Part shown: in pieces, positions 1 through 5,679 of the stretch
Layout of the letters: each line of letters opens with the position of its first letter
Numbering within the stretch: the first letter of the stretch is position 1
Source: Pseudomonadota bacterium
Lineage (GTDB): Bacteria; Chloroflexota; Ktedonobacteria; Ktedonobacterales; JACDGC01
Assembly (NCBI GenBank): GCA_021323815.1
Contig: JAJPKG010000102.1
Span: 1-10,054 of the forward strand
Reading direction: 5' to 3'
DNA: 10,054 bases
Notes under the pieces: model-generated
Seen by the model: only the letters and a program-made list of their open reading frames with translations
Databases searched by the model: none
Told to the model about the DNA's origin: nothing
Program-made: the position numbers and the translations under genes

Positions 1-174
1 AGGGAACGAAAAGACGATCACCGCCGCCCGCCCGATATCTTTATAGGACGCATCAACGCCGGCGACGGTGTGGATGTCCTCCAGGGTGATGGTGCCGGTG
101 CGCTGCACCAGGGGAGCCAGTTCCTTCTGGATCTTGATCGCTTCTGCTTCCGTGACATCCCACGAATGCTTCAT
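1..174 (-). CDS. nfi: Endonuclease V (deoxyinosine 3' endonuclease), N-terminal 58 codons
   Basis: The reading frame from the ATG at 174-172 runs off the left edge after 58 codons. Residues 36-44 read TVAGVDASY, followed by an AAVIVFSF strand. This matches the first conserved block of endonuclease V, in which the Asp (here D41) is a metal-binding catalytic residue. The family (about 220 residues) nicks DNA at the second phosphodiester bond 3' of deoxyinosine and so starts repair of deaminated adenine. A strong ribosome binding site, GGGGAGGAG at 188-180, stands 5 bases before the ATG, which fixes the start. That site lies in a C-rich hairpin element (see 181-241) and may be sequestered by it. 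The gene follows the PAP2-like gene by 53 bases and probably shares its transcript. The family call rests on one motif block plus length-appropriate spacing, because the rest of the gene is not visible. Confidence 0.82.
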   Translation of the reverse strand, partial: MKHSWDVTEAEAIKIQKELAPLVQRTGTITLEDIHTVAGVDASYKDIGRAAVIVFSFP

Positions 175-180
175 ACTGAC

Positions 181-241
181 TCCTCCCCTCTCTCTTGCTT
201 TGCTGGGGAGGGGGTTGGGGGTGGGGCCTATACCCCGATGC
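181..241 (-). repeat. C-rich hairpin element, copy 1 (shared with 8569-8627)
   Basis: Read on the minus strand, this stretch has the order IG(V) codons, TAG, G, CCCCACCCCC, a C-rich linker, CCCCAGCAAAGC, then a G-rich arm. Copy 2 at 8569-8627 has the same order. The core GCTTTGCTGGGGAGG is identical in both. Bases 205-211 (plus strand) can pair with 182-188, giving a 7-bp GC stem. The element fills the whole 53-base gap between the PAP2-like stop codon (228-230) and nfi, and its 3' arm contains the nfi Shine-Dalgarno sequence. It resembles REP-like small dispersed elements in layout. I cannot say whether it is mobile from two copies. Confidence 0.7.
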
Positions 242-932
242 GCACCGCTAGCAGTGCCGTCGCAGTGCCCACAACCCAGCCGGCAAGCACCTGACCGGGG
301 GTGTGGCGCTTCAATTCCACGCGCGACCAGCCCACCAGCGCGGCTCCGGCGGCTGCCGGCGGACCCCAGACGTGGCCGCTGGAAAGCTGCCACAGCAGCG
401 AGGCGCACATCGCCGCTGTTGTGGCATGCGCGCTGATCTTCCAGAACAGGTTGATAATGCCGTTGATGATATTCGCCGCCGCCAGGGTGATGACCGCGAC
501 AACGGCCTGCACCGGCGCGTGCAGCCATGCATAGACCAGGGTGAGCAGTCCCAGGCACAACAGCGTCAGGGGATAGAGCGCGTAGCGTTGCTTGCGCTGC
601 GATACATCCAGATCAGACCACACGCCACGTTTCACCTGCACATAGACCACCAGTGCCACCGGCACCGCCGTCAGCACCACCGCCAGCACAGCATACGTCG
701 CGGTTTTGCCGATGTTGCCGTGCGTATATGTCATGCCGATGACGACGAGCGTGAGCAAGGGAAATACCAACGGATGGATAACGCTGGAAACCACAGAAGC
801 AAAATCACGGCGTAGCATGGCAATGCGGCTGGTTGGGATGACGGCTTCGGCTCCGAGGTCTTTCGAGGGCATGTGTGACATTGATGATTTCGTTCCCTTC
901 TCGCGGCGAATCAAGGATACACTATCCATCAT
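228..932 (-). CDS. PAP2-like integral membrane phosphatase-family protein
   Basis: This is a 234-residue multi-pass membrane protein. Hydrophobic segments lie near residues 48-68, 76-99, 120-138, 141-163, 171-183 and 215-231. Three pieces match the PAP2 phosphatase signature: a basic run SQRKQRYALYP at 111-121, ISAH at 166-169 where the family has PSGH, and SRVELKRH at 203-210 matching SR-x5-H. H169 and H210 would be the proton donor and nucleophile. The usual Asp four residues after the second His is Gln214, so lipid phosphatase activity is uncertain; a relaxed membrane PAP2 homologue is possible. Two starts are plausible. The ATG at 932 gives only about a 13-base leader from the predicted transcription start. 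The ATG at 881 (residue 18) has AAGGGA 12 bases upstream and a leader of about 60 bases, so it may be the real one. A strong promoter lies at 952-980. nfi follows 53 bases downstream. Confidence 0.8.
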   Translation of the reverse strand: MMDSVSLIRREKGTKSSMSHMPSKDLGAEAVIPTSRIAMLRRDFASVVSSVIHPLVFPLLTLVVIGMTYTHGNIGKTATYAVLAVVLTAVPVALVVYVQVKRGVWSDLDVSQRKQRYALYPLTLLCLGLLTLVYAWLHAPVQAVVAVITLAAANIINGIINLFWKISAHATTAAMCASLLWQLSSGHVWGPPAAAGAALVGWSRVELKRHTPGQVLAGWVVGTATALLAVRIGV

Positions 933-951
933 TCACGGGGTATCGTCCTTT

Positions 952-980
952 ATTGTAGGGGAATCCGGGCGGCATGTCAA
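952..980 (-). promoter_or_regulatory. Sigma-70-type promoter of the PAP2-like gene
   Basis: On the minus strand, TTGACA (980-975) and TACAAT (957-952) are separated by exactly 17 bases: a perfect -35 box and a 5/6 match to -10. The predicted transcription start is near 945. The promoter sits 9 bases after the stop codon of the CNNM/CorC-like gene, so PAP2 and nfi can be expressed independently of it. The bases after the -35 box (TGCCGCC) resemble those at the tRNA-Leu promoter. Confidence 0.8.
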
Positions 981-989
981 CTCGACGGA

Positions 990-2585
990 TCAGCGCCGGC
1001 GTGCTCGCCTGCGGCTGCCATGCGCGCGGTCATACGACCGTGCAGGGACCGCTTCGCGGGCTGGGGCGGGTGGAGTTTTCGGTGCTTCCGGCGGTGACAA
1101 TGGCGTTTCTGTGGGGGAAATGTCATGTGCCGCGCCATCTTCCACATGTGGCACGGTCTCAACCGGCGGAGAGGGATCTTCCCCAGCGGCACCATTCTGG
1201 TTTTGCGCCACCGCTTCTTCCGCTTCGGCACCGAGTTCCGCCTGGTGGCGCGGACTGGCCCCGTCCGGCGACTCTGTGCTATCGCCGGGACGCGCCAGCA
1301 CCGCTTGAATCTTCGTGATGCGCCGCCCATGGGTGGCCAGCACCGTCAGCGTCACTTCCGGCGCGCGCACCACGTCTCCCACTGAGGGAATTTTATCCAG
1401 CTTGGTCTGCATATAACCGCCGACGGTGTCATATTCCTCGCCGGCTTCCAGTTCCACGCCGAGCAGTTCGTTGAAATCATCCAGGTTCATCTTGCCGTTG
1501 ATGATATACGTCAGCGGGCTGATCTGCTCGAATTCCTGCTCCTCGCGGTCATACTCGTCCTGGATGTCGCCGATGATCTCTTCCACCAGATTCTCAATCG
1601 TCACCAGCCCTGCCACCGAGCCATATTCGTCGATGACGATGGCCATGTGGATGCGCTCGCGCTGCAACTCGTGCAGCAGATCATCTGCTTTTTTCGTCTC
1701 AGGAACGAAATAGGCCGGGCGCACCAGATCGCGCGTCAACTGTTTGGTGTTGCCGTTGCGCATCGCCGCCAGCACATCTTTGGCATAGAGCACGCCAATG
1801 ATATTGTCGATGGTCTTCTCGAACACTGGAATGCGCGAGAAGCCGGCAGTGGTGATGACATCCACCGCTTCGCCCAGGGGCGTGTTGCCTTCCAGCGTCA
1901 CCATGTCGATGCGTGGCACCATCACCTCGCGCACCGTTGTTTCCGACAACTCGAAGATGTGATGGATCATCGTGCGCTCGTCTTCTTCAACAACGCCCTC
2001 TTCTTCGCCGACATTCACCAGCAGCCGCAATTCTTCTTCCGTCACCGACGGGCCGGTGCGGTGCAGTGGGATGCCGAACAGGCGCAGGATGGCGGCGGTG
2101 ATGCCGTTGAGAAACGCGATGATGGGCCGCAGCAGCCACGCGATGCCGCTGATCAGCGGCACCAGGAACAGTGCCCACTGTTCGGCGTTTTGCACGGCGG
2201 CGTTTTTCGGCGTCACTTCACAGAAGATCAACACCACCAGCGAGGTGAGCAGCGTCGCCAGCACTTCGCCCCAGCGCGGCGACAGTGCCAGCGCAATGAC
2301 CGTCGCCATCGACGACGCCAAGATGACCGCGACGTTGTTGACGACGAGGATCGTGGTCAAGAAGACGTTCGGCTTTTCCAGCAGCCGCTCGATCATCTGC
2401 GCTTTTGTGTTGCCGTCTTCCGCCAGATTCTTGATGCGAATGCGGTTGACGGATGTCAGCGCCGTCTCTGAGGCCGACGAGACCGCCGAGGCGATCAAGG
2501 CCAGCACCAGGATCACGATCTGCATCGGCAACGCGTCATGCGCCACAGCGGCAAAGGATAACGGAACGGGGCCAATCTCGGTCAT
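990..2585 (-). CDS. CNNM/DUF21-CBS-CorC_HlyC domain membrane protein (hemolysin C / CorC family)
   Basis: This 531-residue protein has the standard family order. Residues 20-170 are the CNNM (DUF21) transmembrane domain, with SASETALTSVNRIRIKNLA at 37-55 and EVTPKNAAVQN at 123-133. Residues 205-345 hold two CBS repeats that begin at VREVMVPRIDM and include DEYGSVAGLVTIENLVEEIIGDI. Residues 355-430 are the CorC_HlyC transporter-associated domain (YIINGKMNLDDFNELLG). Characterised relatives export or regulate Mg2+ or other divalent ions at the plasma membrane; the substrate cannot be read from sequence. The last 100 residues (about 432-531) are an Ala/Pro/Glu-rich low-complexity tail ending in SRRRARRR, which is unusual for the family. 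The start is fixed by AGGAGGG at 2598-2592, 6 bases before the ATG. The upstream 270 bases hold no gene but fold extensively (2655-2784). No terminator separates it from the PAP2-like gene. Confidence 0.93.
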   Translation of the reverse strand: MTEIGPVPLSFAAVAHDALPMQIVILVLALIASAVSSASETALTSVNRIRIKNLAEDGNTKAQMIERLLEKPNVFLTTILVVNNVAVILASSMATVIALALSPRWGEVLATLLTSLVVLIFCEVTPKNAAVQNAEQWALFLVPLISGIAWLLRPIIAFLNGITAAILRLFGIPLHRTGPSVTEEELRLLVNVGEEEGVVEEDERTMIHHIFELSETTVREVMVPRIDMVTLEGNTPLGEAVDVITTAGFSRIPVFEKTIDNIIGVLYAKDVLAAMRNGNTKQLTRDLVRPAYFVPETKKADDLLHELQRERIHMAIVIDEYGSVAGLVTIENLVEEIIGDIQDEYDREEQEFEQISPLTYIINGKMNLDDFNELLGVELEAGEEYDTVGGYMQTKLDKIPSVGDVVRAPEVTLTVLATHGRRITKIQAVLARPGDSTESPDGASPRHQAELGAEAEEAVAQNQNGAAGEDPSPPVETVPHVEDGAAHDISPTETPLSPPEAPKTPPAPAREAVPARSYDRAHGSRRRARRR

Positions 2586-2591
2586 GCTATG

Positions 2592-2608
2592 CCCTCCTGA
2601 CGTTCAGG
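2592..2608 (-). promoter_or_regulatory. Ribosome binding site hairpin of the CNNM/CorC-like gene
   Basis: On the minus strand CCTGA (2608-2604), ACG, TCAGG (2600-2596) forms a 5-bp hairpin. Its 3' arm includes the first three bases of the AGGAGGG Shine-Dalgarno sequence (2598-2592). The hairpin could partly hide the site. The pairing is visible; any regulatory effect is inference. Confidence 0.45.
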
Positions 2609-2654
2609 GCAAGCGGCATGCCGGAATGCGCGCACGGGGAGCCGACAAGGGGTG

Positions 2655-2784
2655 AGGTGGAGTGCCGCCACGCGGCGAGAACCACCTGAAACACGGGGGA
2701 AAGTTTGCTGTGATGCGCTATCGCGCGCGGTACTATGGTCCTCCGAATCATCAGATCCGGAACAGCGGACCGATTGGTGGTACC
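2655..2784 (-). promoter_or_regulatory. Structured 5' leader of the CNNM/CorC-like gene (two compound hairpins)
   Basis: The minus strand has two nested inverted repeats. The first (2784-2729) stacks three stems in register: GGTAC (2784-2780) with GTACC (2733-2729), GGTCC (2771-2767) with GGACC (2741-2737), and TCCGGATC (2761-2754) with GATTCGGA (2749-2742), closed by a TGAT loop. The second (2687-2655) stacks AGGTGG with CCACCT outside GCCGC with GCGGC around a GTG loop. Both lie in the gene-free 270 bases between tRNA-Gln and the gene at 990-2585. I do not recognise a known riboswitch; the conserved core of the Mg2+ M-box is not apparent. I also found no confident promoter here, so the leader may be transcribed by read-through from tRNA-Gln. 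Confidence 0.45.
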
Positions 2785-2856
2785 TCATAGGCAGATGAAA
2801 CGATAGTCTCCTTCGCTTCCTTTGGGATGCGCCTGTGCGCCTGCCAACAGGAAGGG

Positions 2857-2927
2857 CTGGGGCACCAGGATTCGAACCTGGGATCGCGGATCCAAAGTCC
2901 GCTGCCTTACCACTTGGCCATGCCCCA
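2857..2927 (-). tRNA. tRNA-Gln (anticodon UUG)
   Basis: This 71-base cloverleaf starts TGGGGCA and ends TGCCCCA plus discriminator G at 2857. The D arm has CCAAGTGGTAAGG and the anticodon loop is CTTTGGA, giving UUG. The T arm is CCAGG-TTCGAAT-CCTGG. The U1-A72 pair and G73 are typical of tRNA-Gln. The next three bases are CCC, so the CCA tail is not encoded and must be added enzymatically. The variable loop is short, at 4 bases. Confidence 0.95.
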
Positions 2928-3008
2928 TCGTGCCCTCAGGCTTCTTCATCGGCAACCCAACGGTTTTCCGCAGGGGTGGCGACCACTGCCTGTGATGCAC
3001 CCATTGCT

Positions 3009-3037
3009 AGTGTACCACACCATCCCAGCAGATGCAA
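3009..3037 (-). promoter_or_regulatory. Probable promoter of tRNA-Gln
   Basis: TTGCAT (3037-3032) and TACACT (3014-3009) are 17 bases apart on the minus strand. The -10 box and its following A are the same as at the tRNA-Leu promoter. The -35 match is weak (3/6). A consensus TTGACA lies further upstream at 3057-3052, but has no -10 box at the right distance. Confidence 0.5.
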
Positions 3038-3069
3038 GGCTACCGGCGCGATGTCAACCGCCGACCTGC

Positions 3070-3717
3070 CTATGCCGTTTTCACTTCGCGGTATGTCCAG
3101 TTGCGATGCATGAAGAAGTTGACGAAGGTGACGATGACGATGGCAATGGCCTGCCCCACCACCAGTGGCAGGTGCTTGCCATGTCCATAGGTCACGAAAT
3201 GGTGCACGCTATTTGAGATCACCAGCGTCAGCACGAAGCCGACCGAGGCCGGACCGTGAAAGCGGATGCAGCGTTGCAGCCAGGTGCGGTGCTCGCCAAC
3301 CAGCGAGCGAAACGTGAAGCGGTCGTTCAGCATGAAATTCGCCAGCAGCGAGATCTCCGTCGCCGCTAGGATCACGAAAAAGACGGGCATGACGCCGGTG
3401 GGGTGAAACACCCTGTCGAGCAGCCCCACGCAGACCAGGTTCAGTAGCGAGGCGGTGCCACCGACGAGGAGGAATTGCGCGATGCGCACCAGTTCTTCTG
3501 CGCGCCCGCCGCTTTTCTCATCCAGCAGGTGCAAGAGCTGGTCATACCAGGACGGCTGCACGGGGGCGAGGGCGGTGGCATGCACGCCGGACCGCGTGAA
3601 AGGTGCGATGCCGTCATCGCTGGGGGCAGAAGGCTCAGGGGCGCTGAACCGGGAAGGGCGTTGTCGTGTCGTCTCGCGCTTGAGAGCTTCTTCTTCGGCG
3701 GCGTTGATGACGGCCAT
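3070..3717 (-). CDS. GtrA-family small membrane protein with an N-terminal cytoplasmic extension
   Basis: Residues 78-210 of this 215-residue protein show the two-fold GtrA pattern. RIAQFLLVGGTASLLNLVCV opens the first helix pair, which ends at NFMLNDRFTFR (127-137). RFHGPASVGFVLTLVIS opens the second, which ends at NFFMHRNWTYR (200-210). GtrA proteins have four membrane helices and are thought to move or help flip polyprenyl-linked sugars for cell-surface glycans. Residues 1-77 are hydrophilic, rich in charge, Pro and Ser, and longer than in most family members. The frame stays open upstream to 3906. I chose the ATG at 3717 because GGAG lies 11 bases before it, a possible -10 box lies at 3776-3781, and the upstream translation is not GtrA-like. 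No glycosyltransferase partner is in the window. Confidence 0.85.
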   Translation of the reverse strand: MAVINAAEEEALKRETTRQRPSRFSAPEPSAPSDDGIAPFTRSGVHATALAPVQPSWYDQLLHLLDEKSGGRAEELVRIAQFLLVGGTASLLNLVCVGLLDRVFHPTGVMPVFFVILAATEISLLANFMLNDRFTFRSLVGEHRTWLQRCIRFHGPASVGFVLTLVISNSVHHFVTYGHGKHLPLVVGQAIAIVIVTFVNFFMHRNWTYREVKTA

Positions 3718-3775
3718 GCGGGGTGATTCTCCTACAATCGACGTGCTGTTTATCCATGCGGGGATCGCTACAACC

Positions 3776-3806
3776 ACTATAACGGTTTGAACAAGAAGCG
3801 CGTCAC
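3776..3806 (-). promoter_or_regulatory. Possible promoter of the GtrA gene
   Basis: TATAGT (3781-3776) is a 5/6 -10 box. The best -35 candidate is GTGACG (3806-3801) with a long 19-base spacer, so this is only a moderate match. It would give a leader of about 50 bases to the ATG at 3717. Confidence 0.35.
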
Positions 3807-3944
3807 CGTGCCAGGAGTTTCGGGGGATTTTCCCGCTCTGTTTGCCAGACGTCTTGTTCGCGTTCCCCTCATGAGAAACGTTGCAGGCGCGGGATTGGTG
3901 CCACAAAAGCCCGCAAAAGGCACGATTTCACATCAAAAGCACAT

Positions 3945-3978
3945 AAAATGCCCCTTTCTGCCCGCGCGGGAAAGGGGC
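3945..3978 (-). terminator. Intrinsic terminator of rpoN
   Basis: GCCCCTTTC pairs with GAAAGGGGC (3950-3958 with 3970-3978) to make a 9-bp stem, with inner CC/GG pairs beside a 2-base bulge. On the minus strand it is followed by ATTTTATGT. It begins 15 bases after the rpoN stop codon. Confidence 0.8.
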
Positions 3979-3993
3979 TGGAAGGCGGGAAGA

Positions 3994-5472
3994 TCAGCAT
4001 GGCACGGGGGCCAGGCGATTGCGGCGCAGGCGCGAGGGCAAGATGTTGATCTCTTCGCGATATTTCGCCACCGTGCGGCGCGCCACGTCCATGCCTTGCT
4101 GGCGCAGCATGACGGTGAGCTGTTCGTCGCTATAGGGGTGGTGCGGATCTTCGTTCTCGATCAGGTGGGCGATGGCTTCTTTCACCTGAAGCGACTCGTT
4201 GAAGAAATCATCGAAGGGGACGGTTTTGCCGTTGGGCAGCAGCACAAATTTGCCATCCGTGGCGCGGCTGACGGTGGACTCGTGCAGGCCGATCATATCG
4301 CCCACGTCTTTGCGCGTGAGCGGTTTCAAGCCCGAAGGCCCATTTTCCAGATAATCATACTGCATCTGGATCAGCGCATCGGCCACGCGCTGCATGGTGT
4401 GCCAGCGCTGGCGCAGCGCGGAAAGCAGGTTATTGGCCTCCTCGATGCTGCGCTGAATGTGCTCGCGTTCGTTCTTGGTGGCGCTGATTTCGCCTTTTTT
4501 CATCAATTGCCGCACCTCACGATACGAATCCGAGATGCGCAGATCCCACCGGCGCTGCTCCACAATGTCGGCCTCGAAACCGTTGGCGGTCCGGCGAATG
4601 ACCACATCCGGGCGGACGGGAGGTGCGCCGGTGGCCACGCCGCTGAGGTCGGGATCAAACCCATGCGCCGGGAAGGGATGCAGCTTCTGGCTGATGAAAT
4701 TCAACTCGATCTCAATCAAGCGCGGCGCGATGCCGATCTCGCGGGCGATCTCGCGAAAGTGCTTGGCAGCCAGATCCTCGAAATGATCACGAATCAACTG
4801 CTCGGCCAGCGGGCGCGGCTGACCGGCCTCGCGCAGGCGCTCCAACTGTAACAGCAGCGCCTCGGCGATGGTGCGCGCCCCGATGCCGGGGGGATCCAGC
4901 GTTTGCATCGCCTTCAGCACGTTTTCGACGCGCTGGGGCGGCACACCCAGCACGGTGACGGCGTCTTCTACAATGTCTTGCGGCAATAGCCCTTGCGAAT
5001 TGAGGCTGCCCACCAGATATTCAGCGATGGGCGCGTCTTCACCGGGGAGCATCGAGCGCAGTGCCACTAATAACCCCGCACCATATTCCGCGCGCCCGCT
5101 AACGCGCGAGAGCGGATCTTCATCATTCTCATCAAATGATCCTGCGCTGCTGACGGAATGCAGCGAGCTATCCCAGTCGTCGCGCCCTTCGGGGGCCATG
5201 TCGATGTCGGGGGCGCGTTCGTCTTTTTGCCGCGCGTTCGCCGCGCAGTCGCAGCGCTCGCCGGCGGCGGCATTCAGCGGAAAGTGGCAGATGGGGCATA
5301 GCTCCCATTCCTCGCCTTCCAGCGCGGGGTTTTCCGCCAGCGCATTCGCCAGATAGGCTTGCAGTTCTTGGCCGGGATATTGCAACACGCGCACCGCTTG
5401 AATCTGGTTCAGGGACAGCTTCTGGGTGCGTTGTATCAACAGATCATTTGAGGTATAGAGTGATTGATCCAT
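3994..5472 (-). CDS. rpoN: RNA polymerase sigma-54 factor
   Basis: This 492-residue sigma factor directs RNA polymerase to -24/-12 promoters and needs an ATP-driven enhancer-binding protein to open DNA. Residues 1-52 are region I (QKLSLNQIQAVRVLQYPGQELQAYLANALAENPALE), the activator-responsive part. The core-binding region occupies the middle. A helix-turn-helix at 386-406 (TRKDVGDMIGLHESTVSRATD) and the RpoN box ARRTVAKYRE at 464-473 bind the promoter. Region II is unusual: C59, C62, C74 and C76 form CPIC-x11-CDC, a possible zinc knuckle. The ATG at 5472 begins the region I homology. GGAGG lies 13 bases upstream of it, rather far. An in-frame start at 5676 is rejected because it precedes the sigma-54 promoter at 5547-5563. 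The gene appears to be its own transcription unit, and no activator gene is nearby. Confidence 0.96.
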   Translation of the reverse strand: MDQSLYTSNDLLIQRTQKLSLNQIQAVRVLQYPGQELQAYLANALAENPALEGEEWELCPICHFPLNAAAGERCDCAANARQKDERAPDIDMAPEGRDDWDSSLHSVSSAGSFDENDEDPLSRVSGRAEYGAGLLVALRSMLPGEDAPIAEYLVGSLNSQGLLPQDIVEDAVTVLGVPPQRVENVLKAMQTLDPPGIGARTIAEALLLQLERLREAGQPRPLAEQLIRDHFEDLAAKHFREIAREIGIAPRLIEIELNFISQKLHPFPAHGFDPDLSGVATGAPPVRPDVVIRRTANGFEADIVEQRRWDLRISDSYREVRQLMKKGEISATKNEREHIQRSIEEANNLLSALRQRWHTMQRVADALIQMQYDYLENGPSGLKPLTRKDVGDMIGLHESTVSRATDGKFVLLPNGKTVPFDDFFNESLQVKEAIAHLIENEDPHHPYSDEQLTVMLRQQGMDVARRTVAKYREEINILPSRLRRNRLAPVPC

Positions 5473-5546
5473 GGTCGGTCCACTTCCTCCCGTACATTCC
5501 GCCTGAAACAAGTGTGGGGCCGGCGGCCTATCCGGTTTCCATAAAG

Positions 5547-5563
5547 TGCAAATGTCGTGCCAA
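5547..5563 (-). promoter_or_regulatory. Sigma-54 (-24/-12) promoter of rpoN
   Basis: The minus strand reads TTGGCACG-ACAT-TTGCA, which matches the consensus YTGGCACG-N4-TTGCW at every defined position, with the required GG-N10-GC spacing. The predicted start is near 5536, about 64 bases before the rpoN ATG. The implication is that RpoN drives its own gene under an activator. The match is visible; the autoregulation is inference. Confidence 0.82.
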
Positions 5564-5591
5564 CATCGGGAAAATGATCGAAGAACTGGCG

Positions 5592-5668
5592 AAAAACCGG
5601 TCGAGCGAGAAAGCAACGAATGAGAAAGACGGGGCACGGCATGCCGCGCCCCTATCCTGCCGGTTTTT
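5592..5668 (-). terminator. Composite terminator of the GMC oxidoreductase gene
   Basis: On the minus strand, GGGGCGCGGC (5652-5643) pairs with GCCGTGCCCC (5640-5631) through nine Watson-Crick pairs and one G-U. The innermost pair would leave only a 2-base loop, so it probably opens to give a CATG loop. The T-tract after it is weak (GTCTTTCTC). Outside it, AAAAACCGG (5668-5660) is the exact complement of CCGGTTTTT (5600-5592), adding a 9-bp outer stem that ends in five Ts. It lies just after the oxidoreductase stop codon and upstream of the rpoN promoter. The outer arms could instead be activator sites. Confidence 0.55.
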
Positions 5669-5679
5669 TGCATCACTGC

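Noticed and set aside
1647..2471. Plus-strand open frame of 274 codons
   Set aside because: It is antisense to the CBS and CNNM domains and has a His/Gln/Arg-rich composition without any recognisable motif.
2827..3216. Plus-strand frames with HQDSNLGSRIQSPLPYHLAMP and APGFEPGIADPKSAALPLGHAP
   Set aside because: They are antisense translations of tRNA-Gln. The longer one also runs antisense into the GtrA gene.
3889..3903. Second sigma-54-like site TGGCACC-N4-CCGCG upstream of the GtrA gene
   Set aside because: It has GG-N10-GC, but only the -24 half fits well. The -12 half lacks TTGC, and it lies about 170 bases from the GtrA start. Too weak to call without mapping.
3718..3906. Upstream start of the GtrA gene at 3906
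   Set aside because: The extra 63 residues do not resemble the family, and a plausible promoter and ribosome binding site lie inside them.
3787..4851. Plus-strand open frame of 354 codons
   Set aside because: It is antisense to rpoN, crosses the rpoN terminator and has no family resemblance.
5638..5669. Plus-strand hairpin CGGCA...TGCCG followed by GTTTTTT as a terminator
   Set aside because: The stem is only 5 bp with a 16-base loop, and no plus-strand gene precedes it. The minus-strand hairpin at the same place is stronger.
5473..5676. Upstream in-frame starts for rpoN
   Set aside because: They precede the sigma-54 promoter and add 68 residues that do not resemble region I.
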